DNA from: Okapia johnstoni
Lineage: Eukaryota > Chordata > Mammalia > Artiodactyla > Giraffidae
NCBI GenBank assembly: GCA_024291935.2
Contig: JAGTYA010000024.1
Span: 186,001-250,000 of the forward strand
Direction: 5' to 3'
Length of the DNA: 64,000 nucleotides
In this document: positions 21,501-32,345 of the stretch, one piece after another
How positions within the stretch are numbered: position 1 is the stretch's first letter
Layout: each line of letters starts with the position of its first letter
Position numbers and translations under genes: made by a program
The notes under the pieces: model-generated
Databases searched by the model: none
What the model saw: only the letters and a program-made list of their open reading frames with translations
What the model was told of the DNA's origin: nothing

Positions 21501-21887
21501 AACAATTTGTTAATGATTTCACTCATTACTTTTTAAGTCAGTTAAATGTATACTTTTAAAAAAAAAAAAACTCAGTGAAGAACACATGGCATCTGACAGG
21601 ACTAAAGCCTCCTTTCAGAATTCATCACCTTGTGCCTCAAAATCAGGTTCCCTTCCAGACTGGGTTTAGCATTTTTCTAGGCTCAAGTCACTGGCTTCTC
21701 TCTCCTTGAATTTACCCTTTTCCTTCCTTTATGTCCAGTGAGACAGTTGGAAGTGGAATCCTGTCCTTCTCCCTTTGGACTCTGGTGTTCATCCCTGTCT
21801 CCCTCTCCACCCCAGCCATCGCTCTTTCAGACCCTCCACACAGTGCGACTACTTTGCCTGTAATTTTTCAAATGCTGAGGGGAAAAG
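21501..21887. other. No feature recognised
   Basis: The open frame that begins at 21731 is only meaningful where it enters the Tigger relic. Confidence 0.5.
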
Positions 21888-22546
21888 GCCATCGATCCTC
21901 ATTATTCACAGACTCCACATCTGTGAATGTGTCTGCTCCCTTGGGAAATTACCGCCCCCCCCCCCCAATCAGTATATTCTGGATACTTTCCCAGTCACCC
22001 CTGGGGCACACACAGAGCAAAGATCCATATCGAGGTCCTCCTCAATCGAGTCCACCAGCGGGTTCCCAGCTGACACCAGTCAAGGTGATGCTCTGCCTCC
22101 TTGTTTCAGCTCATTCTGTCAACGAGCGTCCTTCTCACAGCCTATTCAGTGCCGTGTTTTCCTCATCTGTGTGCTTTTTGTTGGTGATTCTGCTCTTTAA
22201 AACGGCCAAATATAGTGCTGGAGAGCTGTTCGGTTTTCCTAAGCACGAGGAGACTGTGGCTAGCCTCACAGAGAAAATACGAGTCAGACAAACTCCATTC
22301 AGGCCTGAGTTATAGTGCTGTTGGCTGTAAGCCCAGGGTTAGTGAATCAACAACGTATGTTAAATAAAGTGTCTTTAAGCAAAAACACACACGAAACAAG
22401 GTTATGTATTGATCAGGGGAAAATGGGACCAGAGGCTCTAGGTACCCGCCTCTGTGATTCCTCTAGGACAGAGATTCGGGATTCCCTCACTCAGTGTTGG
22501 AGGTGACTTGATGGAACCTAAATAACTGAGCGACAAGAACCAGCTG
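21888..22546 (+). mobile_element. Tigger (pogo-like) DNA transposon relic, internally deleted
   Basis: The 5' end resembles the Tigger terminus (ATCGATCCTCATTATTCACA). The 3' end (ATAACTGAGCGACAAGAACC, then CAGCTG) looks like its degraded inverted counterpart. The non-coding leader (TTCCCAGCTGACACCAGTCA, TCTGTCAACGAGCGTCCTTC) leads to the start of the transposase gene; the rest of the gene is missing. It includes a C12 run at 21955-21966. Confidence 0.8.
22194..22372 (+). pseudogene. Tigger transposase N-terminal fragment
   Basis: This is the start of a pogo-type transposase, whose N-terminal helix-turn-helix (CENP-B-like) binds the transposon ends. The stretch KYSAGELFGFPKHEETVASL, then TEKIRVRQ, is the only recognisable coding part of the 194-codon frame 21731-22315. 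A stop follows at FRPEL; past it, a shifted frame would continue the domain (the DNA reads GTTATAGTGCTGTTGGCTGT). The catalytic DDE domain is absent, so this is dead. Frame length alone makes it look gene-like; it is the window's longest frame. Confidence 0.75.
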
Positions 22547-22639
22547 AGCCCTACACGTACACACACGCACCTGAGCTTCTCAGAATATGTGGTGCCTGCA
22601 TTTCACCTACAAGATACTGATCTACACAATCTGGCCCCA

Positions 22640-22756
22640 TTTCTTTTTGTTTTTAGTTGTGGCATGTGGGGTCTAGTTCCCTCACCAGGGATCTAACCTG
22701 AGCCCCCTGCTTTGGGACCATGGAGCCTTAGCCACTGGACTACCAAGGGAGTCCCT
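22640..22756 (-). mobile_element. CHR-2 SINE
   Basis: GTGGCATGTGGGGTCTAGTT, CTCACCAGGGATCTAACCTG, and end CTACCAAGGGAGTCCC. Confidence 0.9.
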
Positions 22757-23049
22757 GGCCCTGTCTCTTAATTTGGCTGCTAATACTCTTTGCTACAAGG
22801 TCCCTGTTCCAACAAAATTGGCAAATATTTTTCTGCTCCGAATTCATTTCAGCCGCTGCCCCTCCCCACTCTTTCTACCTCCTCTCCTTTGAGGGGATCT
22901 GCAGGGGTTCAGTCACAAGGACAGGCACATGACCTAGCCCAGGCCAACCATTAACCCACCTGCCTCCAGAATGGGTGTGGGGCGTGACACCAACCAGACG
23001 AATACGATCATTCCCTGGGATTTTTCTCCCTCAATTAGAGTTATTTTGC

Positions 23050-23258
23050 TTTGGTGGTTTAGTCACTAAGTGGTGTCCAACTTTTGTGACTCCATGGACT
23101 ATAGCCTGCTGGTCTCCTCTGTCCATGGAATTCTCCAGGCAAGAATACTGGAGTAGGTGCCATTTCCTTCTCCAGGGGATCTTCCTGACTCAGGAATTGA
23201 ACTTGGGTCTCCTGCGGAGCCGGCAGATTCTTTACCAACTGAGCTACGAGGGAAGCTT
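23050..23258 (-). mobile_element. Bov-tA SINE
   Basis: Antisense, from GGTGGTTTAGTCACTAAGTG to GAGCTACGAGGGAAGC. It lies within older unassigned repeat-like DNA. Confidence 0.93.
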
Positions 23259-23477
23259 TGATAATCTTCAAACTGGGTGATGTAGGCTTGGACTTCCTAG
23301 CTGCCAGGCTCCCCTCTGCATGAGGGACATGCACCTGTGATGAAAACTCATGAGACCAACAGCAGAGAGGAGCAGAAAACAGGAGAGAGCGAGCCACTGG
23401 TCTGATGCTGTCATTTTGCACCCCTGGACCGTGTCCTGCCTCAGGCCAGCCGCACCACTGTCTTTACAGTTTACACA
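23259..23477. other. No feature recognised
   Basis: A short gap with frames on both strands but no splice context. Confidence 0.4.
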
Positions 23478-23850
23478 AGCCCATGTCCATCTAGTCGGTA
23501 ATGCCATCCAACCATCTCATCCTCTGTCGTCCCCTTCTCCTCCTGCCCTCAGTCTTTCCCAGCATTAGGGTCTTTTCAAATGAGTCAGCTCTTCACATCA
23601 GGTGGCCAAAGTATTGGAGTTTCAGCTTCAACATCAGTCCTTCCAATGAACACCCAGGACTGATCTCCTTTAGGATAGACTGGTTGGATCTCCTTGCAGT
23701 CCGAGGGACTCTCAAGAGTCTTCTCCAACTCCACAGTTCAAAAGCATCAATTCTGTGGTGCTCAGCTTTGTTTATAGTCCAACTCTCATATCCATACATG
23801 ACTACTGGGAAAACCATAGCCTTGACTAGATGGACCTTTGTTGACAAAAG
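23478..23850 (-). mobile_element. BovB LINE fragment, both ends missing
   Basis: Antisense BovB beginning within the 3' region (CCATGTCCATCTAGTCGGTA) rather than at the terminus and stopping at CCTTTGTTGACAAAAG. An 84-codon reverse-transcriptase piece is open. Confidence 0.93.
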
Positions 23851-24390
23851 TGTAAATTAGTACATCCTTCCTGTTGCAGAAACCATTTATTGTCTCTAGT
23901 ATCTATTTTCCCCTGTTCTTAGTAAAAAATGACCTGATTTTTAGCTGAACATAGCGGGGGAAAAAAGACTACATTTCTCAGTCTTCTCTGCAGCTAGATG
24001 TAGCCACGTGACCAAATTCTGGCTGGTGAGATGTTGGGAGAAGTGGTGGGTGTTCTAAGGACAAGAGTCCTTAGAAGTTGTATCCTTTTTTGTCCCTTCC
24101 TCCTTCCTGCTACCTAAAACACAGATGCAATGACTGGGACCTGAGCAGCCATCCTGTGCCATGTAGAAAAGTCAGATTCTAAAGATGATAGAATACCCTA
24201 AATGGAAGATACCTGGTCCCTTGGGTCATGTACTGCCTCCTCTCTTATATAAACTATCTGTAAGCCACCTTTGGGTGTTCTGTCACATTCAGCTAAACCT
24301 AATCCTGACCTATATGCTTCCCCAAAGCAGTCCAGCAATATTCAGTCAGATATTGTACGTATGTCCTTTTCCCTGGCATCCCACCTCAGG
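23851..24390. other. Old interspersed repeat, family not assigned
   Basis: The 23945-24175 part (ACTACATTTCTCAGTCTTCT, GCAGCTAGATGTAGCCACGT, CTGAGCAGCCATCCTGTGCC) belongs to a dispersed mammalian repeat I know by sight but cannot name. A related, reverse-oriented piece lies near 47380-47600. Confidence 0.4.
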
Positions 24391-24721
24391 GAATCTGTTC
24401 TCGGGAGATAATCACACAAATTTGAAATGACCCATAAAATGAAGATTCATCAGAATGTTGTTTATAATAACCAAAAACTGGTGGTGGTATGGGAGTGGAG
24501 TGGTGCAAACCAGAAGTCTTTCAAAAGAAAGGCTCGATAGAAAGCTGGTTAAGTAAATTATGTGTACTTTGGTATAAGGGAATACTGTAACACTACTACA
24601 AATAATGATGTTATGTTTAAACATGACATGAATGGATGTCCATAAAATCAGATGACAGAAAAGACTATAAATGAACACATTAATTATTCATTCATGTAAA
24701 ACTAATATATACACACATATG

Positions 24722-24759
<38 letters not shown>

Positions 24760-24860
24760 CAATAAATCGATCTATAGATGTATATAGAGTCTGAGAAATG
24801 TTTGAAGAATGTCTGTAAGAATATTCTTTACCACTAGTGCCATCTGGAAAGCCCTCAAGA
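24391..24860 (+). mobile_element. L1 fragment
   Basis: Diverged sense L1 (TTGTTTATAATAACCAAAAA, then a CTGGTTAAGTAAATTATGTG stretch) with a CA microsatellite. At 24822-24854 a ~30-bp antisense SINE head (CACTAGTGCCATCTGGAAAG) is embedded. Confidence 0.65.
24724..24756 (+). repeat. (CA)16 microsatellite
   Basis: A pure CA run of 33 bases, long enough to be polymorphic. Confidence 0.95.
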
Positions 24861-25493
24861 ATACTCTTTAATGCCTGGAAATGAGATTTAAATTTTTTTT
24901 TTTTTTATCTTTCTCACCGTGTTTTAAAATATTTGAACTGTATACTATCAGCTCTATCATTCTTACAAAAACCATAAAGCCTTTTCAGTGTTTTTAAATG
25001 TCCTCTTTAAAAAATACCATTAAGAAAGTAGTGTGAGGAGTTTTGCCAGCTTACTGTTCAGGAAGAGGTGTGGCCACTGTTGCTCAAAGTTAAACAAATG
25101 AGAACACACTCCAGGAAAACTGACTCAGCTTTTTGAGGTAGTCCCTGCTAGGTGGAGACATCCTAATTGGCAGGTTTTTAAACTTTCTACTGAAAAAACA
25201 ACTGGAATGTAGATGATCTCCTTAATGATGAGTATATTTCCATTCTTTCATTTTACTTTTGTAGGTCTGAGGAGTTGAAGTGGGGAAAGGAAGTATATTG
25301 GTGATGTCAGAGTAAACTTAATCATCACCAGTTAAGTGATGATTAAGTTTGTCATTGAAACTTTGGGTTTTTATAAATGGCTTCCTCCCCTACAGTAAAC
25401 CTGTGTAGCTTTCCTCCCCATTCCAACCTCAGGGCATTTATTACTTTTTATGTTTTATTTCATTTTATTTCTTTTTTAAGAAAGTAATTCTAT
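24861..25493. other. No feature recognised
   Basis: AT-rich. Around 25310-25350 a short inverted/direct duplication is built from TTAATCATCACC and GGTGATGATTAA-type words. Confidence 0.45.
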
Positions 25494-25788
25494 TCAGTTC
25501 AGTTCAGTTGCTTAGCCGTGTCCAACTCTGCTACTCCATGGACTGCAGCATGCCAGGCCTCCGTGTCCATCACCAACTCCCAGAGCTTGCTCAAACTCAT
25601 GTCCATCGAGATGGTGATGCCATCCAACCATCCCATCCTCTGCCGTCCCCTTCCCTTCCTGCTTTCAATCTTTCCCAGTATCAGGGTCTTTTCCAGTGAG
25701 TCAGTTCTTTGCATCAGGTGGCCAAAGTATTGAAGTTTCGGCTTCAGCATCAGTCCTTCCAATGAATATTCAGCACTGATTTCCTTTA
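25494..25788 (-). mobile_element. BovB LINE 3' end
   Basis: Starts with the antisense terminus TTCAGTTCAGTTCAGTTGCT and stops abruptly at TTTCCTTTAG, directly against a CHR-1 tail. Confidence 0.94.
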
Positions 25789-26086
25789 GTATTTATTTTT
25801 GGCTGTTCTGGGTTTTTGTTGCTGTGCAAGCTCTTCTCTAGTTGCAGCACGCCAGAGTGCTGCTCTTTGTTGCGGTGCAAGGGCTTCTCGTCTCAGTGGC
25901 TTCTCTCCTTGCAGAGCATGGTCTCCAGGGTGCTGGGCTTCAGTAATCACAGCACGCAGGCTCCACAGTTGTGGCACACAGGCTTAGTTGCTCCACAAGA
26001 TGTGGGATCCTTCCAGACCAGGGATCAGACTCGAGTCCCCTGCATTGGCAGGCAGATTCTTATCCACTGTACCACCAGGGAAGTCC
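25789..26086 (-). mobile_element. CHR-1 SINE, full length
   Basis: Long form: TTTTTGGCTGTTCTGGGTTT, GTTGCTCCACAAGATGTGGG, and end CACCAGGGAAGTCC. Confidence 0.94.
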
Positions 26087-26992
26087 TGTTTTATTTCCTG
26101 TGTTGCAAAAAGCTTACTGTATTTACAAAGAAATGAGATGCATTAATACACTTCACAGCAGTTAAAAGGAAATAAAATTGTGGGGCACTTTGAAGAAGTA
26201 GGGCTACTTGTAATCTATTTCCTGGTAGACCTGTTTAAGGCAGTATTTCCCAGTTCTAAAATTCTACAGCAATAAGTCACCCTCCTTTCTTTAATTTGAG
26301 AGATTGCCTGCCAGTTTGATTGGAAATAGTCCGAAGCCCAGCCAGCAAAGTGTTTAGCCCTTTTGTGAAGTTTAATATCTTTTTCTCTTTTGTGGCCATT
26401 TATTAAATAACACTGCATGAGAATTCCTCTCTCTTTTTTATCACAATTTCCCCAGCACCTGCCCTTACTTAGCATTTCAAAAAAGAAGAAAAGCAGCAGG
26501 CAGCAACGATTTAGCCCCCTTTTAAGCCCTGCTGTAAAATCAAATGTGGCTGAATTATAGTCTTAATTTTTAAATGTATTCAACGTGATTAAATATGATT
26601 AAAATACTAAGCTTCACTTATCAGGAAATAGCCTGCTCATTCACAGAAAAGTGCTTTTATGATAATTCCATAATACTAAGGATTTCTGAGCTGTTGAATT
26701 GCTTGGTATCTTTAGTTCATTCTCTTTGATGTTTAAAAGAAATACATATATGCATAATGAGTATGTGTATAAAGATATGTTTAAATAGAAGTAAATTAAT
26801 GTAAAGTAAATCTCAAATGTTTACTAATACAACTCTGTAAATAGAAGTTGATATATAAATAAAGGTCTGTATCTTTCAAAGTATAGTTTTATGTAGTTTA
26901 TATCACACATTTGATGAGTTCTGATACCAAGAAAACTTCGTGTCATTTTCAACAATATAGTCTACTGGAAAAATCTCTCACCTTTCTTTAAA
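26087..26992. other. No feature recognised
   Basis: A long AT-rich stretch without repeats or exon signals that I can name. It is one of the cleaner candidates for unique sequence here. Confidence 0.5.
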
Positions 26993-27148
26993 ATTTTTTT
27001 TTTAATATTTATTTTTATTTATTTATATATTTGGCTGCACCATGTCTTAGCTATGGCATGTGAGATCTAGTTCCCTGACCAGTAATCAAACCCAGGACCC
27101 GTGCATGGGAAGCTCAGAGTTTTAGCTACTGGACCACCAGAGAAGTCC
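26993..27148 (-). mobile_element. CHR-2 SINE
   Basis: T/A-rich start, CATGTGAGATCTAGTTCCCT, and end CCACCAGAGAAGTCCC. Confidence 0.91.
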
Positions 27149-27412
27149 CATCTCTGACTTTTCTTGATAAGTTGATGTTTTAATTTATTCAATAATTTAT
27201 TCAATAAGCACTGACCAACTTCAGCTTTGTGCCTTTCACCATGAGCACTTGGCAGGTTAAAAAAATAATAATAACTAAGACTTGGGGATAGCTTTGTAGT
27301 CTAGTGGTGGTAACAAAAGATAAACAGAGTTCAGTGGACTCCATGCCCCCTGAATAAAACTCTTCAGTAGATACAGGGGACTATTCTGGGAGGAGGAAGA
27401 AACCAGGCAAGG

Positions 27413-27740
27413 ACAGGTATCCCCCACTTTTCAAAAGTTTGCTTTTCGGAAAGATAGACATCAGTATCTGCTTTCACTAACTGAAACAAATCCAAAGTTT
27501 TTCACTTTTATGAAAAAAAAGTGAAAAGCAAAAATAATGCAGGGCGTCATTTTACAGTGGCCCCTTATAGAAGCAGCTCACACCCCGAGCAGCCAGAGTG
27601 GTGTTGCCAAGCTCCTTCCTCTTGAACCACACTCAGCATCTCAGCATCGGTCACCATAGCTTTGAAGTGTATCTGTGAGCATCTGTGCTTGATCTCGATT
27701 TATTTTGTACATCCATTAACAAAGTGTATCCTGAAGTCAT
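27413..27740. mobile_element. Tigger-like DNA transposon fragment
   Basis: Starts ACAGGTATCCCCCACTTTTC, continues with the paired GTTTGCTTTTCGGAAAGA and TTTCACTAACTGAAACAAAT motifs typical of one old pogo-type family. Only one end is visible. Confidence 0.6.
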
Positions 27741-28087
27741 TGCTGTTTCTTCACTTTATGCCATACTGGTTTAGGAAAGATTGCATAGCAACTCGGTACT
27801 TCTAGATTGGGGGGAGGAGTGGAGTAGCTGTAAAATAAAGATTGGTGTGCCCTTAGATATGGCGGTTGACAGGATCCTAGTATTTGCAAGATGGATTCAG
27901 TAACATGATGCGTGGGAATGAAAAATGAGGAAATAATGACAAGGAAGATGGTTGGTTTTTCCAAGAAATTTATTTATAAGGGTAGGGAAAGTATGACCAA
28001 AGGATTGTTGTAGTTATTGGAAAGGAAATGTTTGAGCATGTGGAGGCTAAGAGGAAAGAACCAATGGAAAGGGAGAAGATGACAAAA
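27741..28087. other. No feature recognised
   Basis: Unassigned, purine-rich near 28020-28085. Confidence 0.45.
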
Positions 28088-28235
28088 TGGTATAATTAAA
28101 ATAACATGAACTTTGGTGTCAGAACTGAATTAGAATCTTGTTTTTTTAAAAAAAATCTTGTTAGTTGTGCAACCTCAGCCAAATGAAACCACTCCATGAA
28201 TCTCACTTTTCTCAACTATAACATGAAAACCCAGC
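28088..28235 (+). mobile_element. MIR SINE fragment
   Basis: TGAACTTTGGTGTCAGAACT start and TTGTGCAACCTCAGCCAAAT core, with a T/A insertion between. Confidence 0.7.
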
Positions 28236-28239
28236 ATAT

Positions 28240-28400
28240 GAATGAAGTTTCTTCACTCATTCATATAATTATCTTTAACAGCAGGTGCTGAACATGCGGT
28301 AAAGGGAAAATACTTGTCCTTGCTTTCTGGGATCTTACAGACAGGAAGATGTAGTTGTAAAGAATATAAGTCAGCAAATGTAAGGGAGATGTTTAGAAGG
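28240..28400 (-). mobile_element. L2 LINE 3'-end fragment
   Basis: Antisense L2: CACTCATTCATATAATTATC, GTGCTGAACATGCGGTAAAG, then GGATCTTACAGACAGGAAGA. Confidence 0.55.
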
Positions 28401-28713
28401 ATAAAAAGTTTTTGAAGACCCGGTTCTTGTTTGGATTTTCGTTTTTGGAGTTTAGTTATAGTTAGGAGTAAGAGAGAAATTTGTACAGTAGACAGTGGTG
28501 TGTGCATGTGTCCTAACTGGATCAGAAACATGGGCAGGAATTCCTCCTTTTCCATGGATGAGAGAGAATAAAGTGAAATGTGTAGAGCACTTAGTGTCTC
28601 AACAGGGTCAAGTCAATTTTGCTAACCATAATTATTAATACTAGTGATAGTATTAATAATAATAGTAATATTATTAATAGTATTGTTGATTCCCATTTGG
28701 CAAACAGTGATGC
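28401..28713. other. No gene recognised; AT hairpin near 28631
   Basis: ATTATTAATACT (28631-28642) and AGTATTAATAAT (28649-28660) are perfect 12-bp inverted arms around a 6-nt loop, next to a TAA-rich tract. Confidence 0.6.
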
Positions 28714-28909
28714 CTGAAGGTCAGCAAAATTTTTCTATAAAGTGTACCAGATAGGAAATACTTAGGCTTTGTGGGCCGTATATGGTCCCTGTTGTGTATT
28801 TTTCTTTGTGTTTATGTTTTTTTGTTCTTTCCTTTTTTAAAATGTAGAAACCAGTCTTAGCTCAAGCTGTGGGCGTATTTGGCCTGCTGGCTGGAGTGTG
28901 CTGAGTCCT
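28714..28909. mobile_element. hAT-type (Charlie-like) non-autonomous transposon
   Basis: Both ends are present (GAAGGTCAGCAAAATTTTTC and TGGAGTGTGCTGAGTCCT), with the family word ACTTAGGCTTTGTGGGCCGT. The flanking 8-bp TSD has one mismatch: AGTGATGC at 28706-28713 and AGTAATGC at 28910-28917. An 8-bp TSD fits hAT. Confidence 0.8.
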
Positions 28910-28917
28910 AGTAATGC

Positions 28918-29690
28918 CATTTCCTGCACAAGATTCAGGAAGAGAGGACTAGAGGGGAAAGCACTGAGTTGGCATATCCAGGTAGAGATGTCCTTAGGCC
29001 ACAAGATCAGGGCTGGAGATATAGTGTGAATCATTGACATGTAGATGGTAAGAAGCCAAGGAAAGAATCTTTAAGATGGAGATCACGCAGGAAGACTGTG
29101 TAGAGTCTACCCAGGAAGAGGAGGAAAGGGCCATGGATAGGACTACAGGGAGCCCTGTTCTTCTCTAAGATCGGAGCCAAGGTCACAGCCCCAAGCAGGT
29201 TAACCAGACACTCCACAAGAGGTGAACCAGTTTCAGTGCAGTGGCTTACATGCTGTCACAGGTTTATGCGTAGGGTCCCCTGGGAAGGCACGTGGGAAAA
29301 GCATCTAACCAGCCTGGCCTTGAAATGGGAGCTCAAAATATGACACCTTAACAGTCTTGTGAGATGCCCAGGAATTAGCCAAGTATTCCAGGAGGAAGGA
29401 ATAGCCAGAGCAGAGAGAAGGAGACAAATACAGATGCTGGTTTGTAGACAGATTAAGGCATACATAAGGCATAGGCTGGGATGAATAAGTAGGACCAGAT
29501 CAAGAATGCCGGTGCCTTGAAAGGGATGGGGAACCCTGGAAGAGTTATAGGTGGAGAGTTGACACAATCCCATTGATGTTTCAGAAGGAGCACCCTGGCA
29601 GCAGGTGTATGAAAGATGATTTCCAGGAGGGTAAAACAGGGGTTGGTGGGTATAGAAAAAGTCTGGACCTGTCCAAGAGGAAAATACCTA
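28918..29690 (-). mobile_element. L2 LINE fragments (two pieces)
   Basis: 28920-29190 (GGGCTGGAGATATAGTGTGA, ACATGTAGATGGTAAGAAGC) and 29325-29680 (ATTCCAGGAGGAAGGAATAG, GAGCACCCTGGCAGCAGGTG) match antisense L2 internal regions. They stand in the wrong mutual order for one simple copy, so they are two insertions or a rearranged one. Confidence 0.65.
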
Positions 29691-29984
29691 GGGTTCCTTC
29701 ATCCGTGATAGGCTGGTAAATGGTTTTCAACTGGTTCTCCAAGGGAGAAAGCCCTGATGTGTAGCAGTTGCCATTTTCTGAGGTGTAAATGTTTCCATCA
29801 TGACCACACTAAGGCAGATAGTAGAAATACAAAGAGGAGGTGGATTAGAGAGAGAAGTTGAATTGATATTTAGTGACTGATCAAATTGGTGTGAAGAAGT
29901 ATGGACTGTTCCAAGCTTTTGTGGGATTGAGATTGGGATATCACTGAAATAAGGACAATAAAAAATAAGTAAATCTACACAGTC

Positions 29985-30295
29985 TCTCCCTACTGGAGTG
30001 TCAACTCCATGAATATAGAGATTTTTGATTAATTCCTGTGTCCCTAGCACCTAGAACAGTAAGTATGGGATGGCCCATGGTTGACACACAGTTTTGGGGT
30101 TGGGGGAAGTTTGTTGTCGTTTGTTTTAATTTTCTTTTTTGACCACGCCACAGGCTTGTGAGATCTTAGTTCCCTGACCAGGGATTGAACCTGGGCCCTC
30201 AGCAGTGAAAGCACAGACGGACTCCTAACCCCTGGACCGCCAGGGAATTCCCTTAAATAAATTTTTTGAATGAATGAATGAGTAAATATTTCCCA
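29985..30295 (+). mobile_element. L2 LINE 3' end, split by a SINE
   Basis: Sense L2 3' end: GGAGTGTCAACTCCATGAAT, TCCCTAGCACCTAGAACAGT, and after the SINE TTTTTTGAATGAATGAATGA. Confidence 0.8.
30110..30252 (-). mobile_element. CHR-2 SINE
   Basis: Antisense, GTGAGATCTTAGTTCCCTGA to GACCGCCAGGGAATTCCC, inserted in the L2 end. Confidence 0.92.
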
Positions 30296-30896
30296 ATTAA
30301 ACCACTGCAGGAATCACTGTTGACTTAAGAAGTAGCTGTGCCCATGAAGCATTGTGGAGTTGTTATCTGAAAAACTGGGTTTGTCACTTGGTAGGTGTTG
30401 AGCCAAAATACACAATCAAGCCAAAGGTCAGGAGAATGAAGGATTTATTATTACTTGCAATGAGTAAGGAGAACATGGAAGACTTTTCCCAAAGCACCAT
30501 CTCCTTGAACAGCAAAGCAGGCTGTTTTAAGCTAAGGGTACATGCACATTCATTAAAGGGCTTGGGTGTGGGTGGACAGAGTCCAAGCTTTAGTCAACTG
30601 AAGTCACCAGGGCTGGAAAAGGTCAACATCATCATCTCAGTTGATCTGGTTGTTGAGTGCCTCAAGCTAATCTTTACACAGAACTGGGAGTCTTTACCAC
30701 TGAGATATTATCTTTGCTGTTGTTGCTTTTCTTGCCTAACACTTTGTTTCTGCATTGTTTTGTTAAGATCATTCATTGCTAAGACACTGTTCAAGGGCAA
30801 GCATTTCAGCCAGGCTTAGATCACAAAATGGCTTAGGCCCCAGTGGCTTTTGTTCTGATGAGAAAGGAAAGAATGTGCCTGGTTCTCTTCTCCGGG
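30296..30896. other. No gene confirmed
   Basis: A 155-codon plus frame (30352-30819) is open, but its second half is a cysteine/leucine run from pyrimidine-rich DNA. The sequence feels like a ruminant LTR relic that I cannot name. Confidence 0.4.
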
Positions 30897-30933
30897 ACCC
30901 CCCACCCCACCCCCCACCCCACCCCCGCCACCC
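30897..30933 (+). repeat. C-rich CCCCACC-type repeat
   Basis: Runs of four to six C separated by single A over 37 bp. The complementary strand has six or more G-runs and could form a G-quadruplex. Confidence 0.9.
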
Positions 30934-31333
30934 TGTCTGCTTACAGAGCTAAGGTGTTGTAGGTTAAAAAGAGATGGGCTGCGGAGTTTGAGACAGTGCA
31001 CAGAGAACAGTTTGAAAATCTCTGAAAAACAGGTGACACAATGGATGACAGCCAACAGGAGGAAGTTTTAAGTTACTTTGTCTAAGGAAAAGTGACTCTT
31101 AGCACATAGCTTCCGGGAGCCGCTCTGAGCCCTAGGACTGGGGAGCTGAGGAGAGATTTGGGACAAAGGTCTCGTATTAAAATCACAGCCTAAGTGAAAA
31201 ATCTAGAGTTGAGTCTGCAGGGGTGCGAAGGACAGATAGGAGGTGTGGAGGTAAGGTGAGTTCCACCGGAGGTCAGAAGTCAGAGCCTGGAAACCAGGAA
31301 AGATCGAGATTGTACAGCTTGTCAGATGATATT
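30934..31333. other. No feature recognised
   Basis: Unassigned purine-rich sequence. Confidence 0.45.
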
Positions 31334-31546
31334 GTTGTCATTGTTTGGTCAACTGAGAGTCAGATTCTTTTTCGACCCCCTGGAGTGTAGTCCACCAGGC
31401 TCCTCTGTCCATGGGATTTCCCAGGCAAGAATACTGGAGTAGGTTGCCTTTTTCTTCTCCGGGGGATCTTCCTGAGTCAGGGATCGAACCCACATCTCCT
31501 GCATTGGCAGGTGGATTCTTTACCACTGAGCCACCAGGGAAGCCCC
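31334..31546 (-). mobile_element. Bov-tA SINE
   Basis: Antisense. The A-unit end is degenerate (GTTTGGTCAACTGAGAGTCA) and the head intact (GCCACCAGGGAAGCCCC). Confidence 0.94.
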
Positions 31547-31999
31547 AGCTGATTTTGCTTGATTCCAATTTAGTTTAAACAGAAAGAGTCTGGGATGCTT
31601 TGGCCAGCTGTTAAACTTGAGCTCGAGAACGGAACTTCATAAATATTGACATGCAAACTCTCGCCCAGGCTTGCATTGTGGTCATGGATGTAACTTGGGA
31701 AAAGAACTCTCTGAATACGATATGTTTCTTCTTTTTGTTTTTTTCCTTCAAGAGAAAATGTTTTCTCTCCCCAAGAGAACATTTGATAAATTATTTTAAT
31801 TTCTGTACCTCACATAAATATATTTAGGCATTGCTTTATTTTAAATTGTATGTTTGGAGGTTGATGCTATCATACCAGAGAGCAGGCAAGCCAGACAAAA
31901 CTTAAGGTTTAATTGAGGACTTTTCCTTGAATTATTTTATCTTCTTTTCCTTTAATAACTACTTTCCTCCCTTAAATCAGCTCCATTCCTAGCCTTCAG
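31547..31999. other. No gene recognised
   Basis: Ends in a strong plus-strand acceptor-like tract (CTCCATTCCTAGCCTTCAG) at 31981-31999. Confidence 0.45.
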
Positions 32000-32345
32000 G
32001 GAGTTCCCCAAGACCAGGCTTTGAGATTCAAGATTGTTTATTCCAAAAGCCCATACTTTGGGTGGGGAATGAAGACAAGTTTTTGGCACAGACAATAGAT
32101 CGGTTAGAATGCGCAGAGCGACTGCCTCCCTGTTCTCCAGTCCAGGAAACCTCCCAGATTGTAGGTGGGAGTAAAGATGCAGAGAGGAGGGACGAAGAGT
32201 CAGATGCTGCCGATCCACACGAAGAGTCCTTGCCTATTTCCTTCCAAGCTGGCTTGGGGGTGAAGGTTAAAAACCCAGGAGACTCTCCAGATATATTGAG
32301 GCTCCAGAAGCTGACCTCCACCCTCCTCCTCCCCCGCCCTGCCAG
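32000..32345 (+). CDS. Candidate exon, unknown protein (plus strand)
   Basis: I do not recognise the product. A pyrimidine-rich acceptor ending CTTCAG at 31999 is followed by 346 nt that stay open in one frame to a donor (CCCTGCCAG, then GTGAGG) at 32346. Visible peptide parts are VGNEDKFLAQTIDRLECAER and DEESDAADPHEESLPISFQA, acidic in the middle. The minus strand is also open over 32028-32354, as happens in GC-richer DNA, which weakens the case. The internal GTG at 32062 has no meaning as a start in a mammal; the frame enters from the acceptor. Confidence 0.22.

Noticed and set aside
23501..23860. 119-codon plus-strand frame, and similar plus frames over other antisense BovB copies (33341, 61794)
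   Set aside because: They are complements of BovB coding sequence; the same shadow recurs at every antisense copy.
30352..30819. 155-codon plus-strand frame
   Set aside because: It starts at a non-ATG codon, ends in a low-complexity C/L run, and the DNA resembles a dispersed LTR-like repeat.
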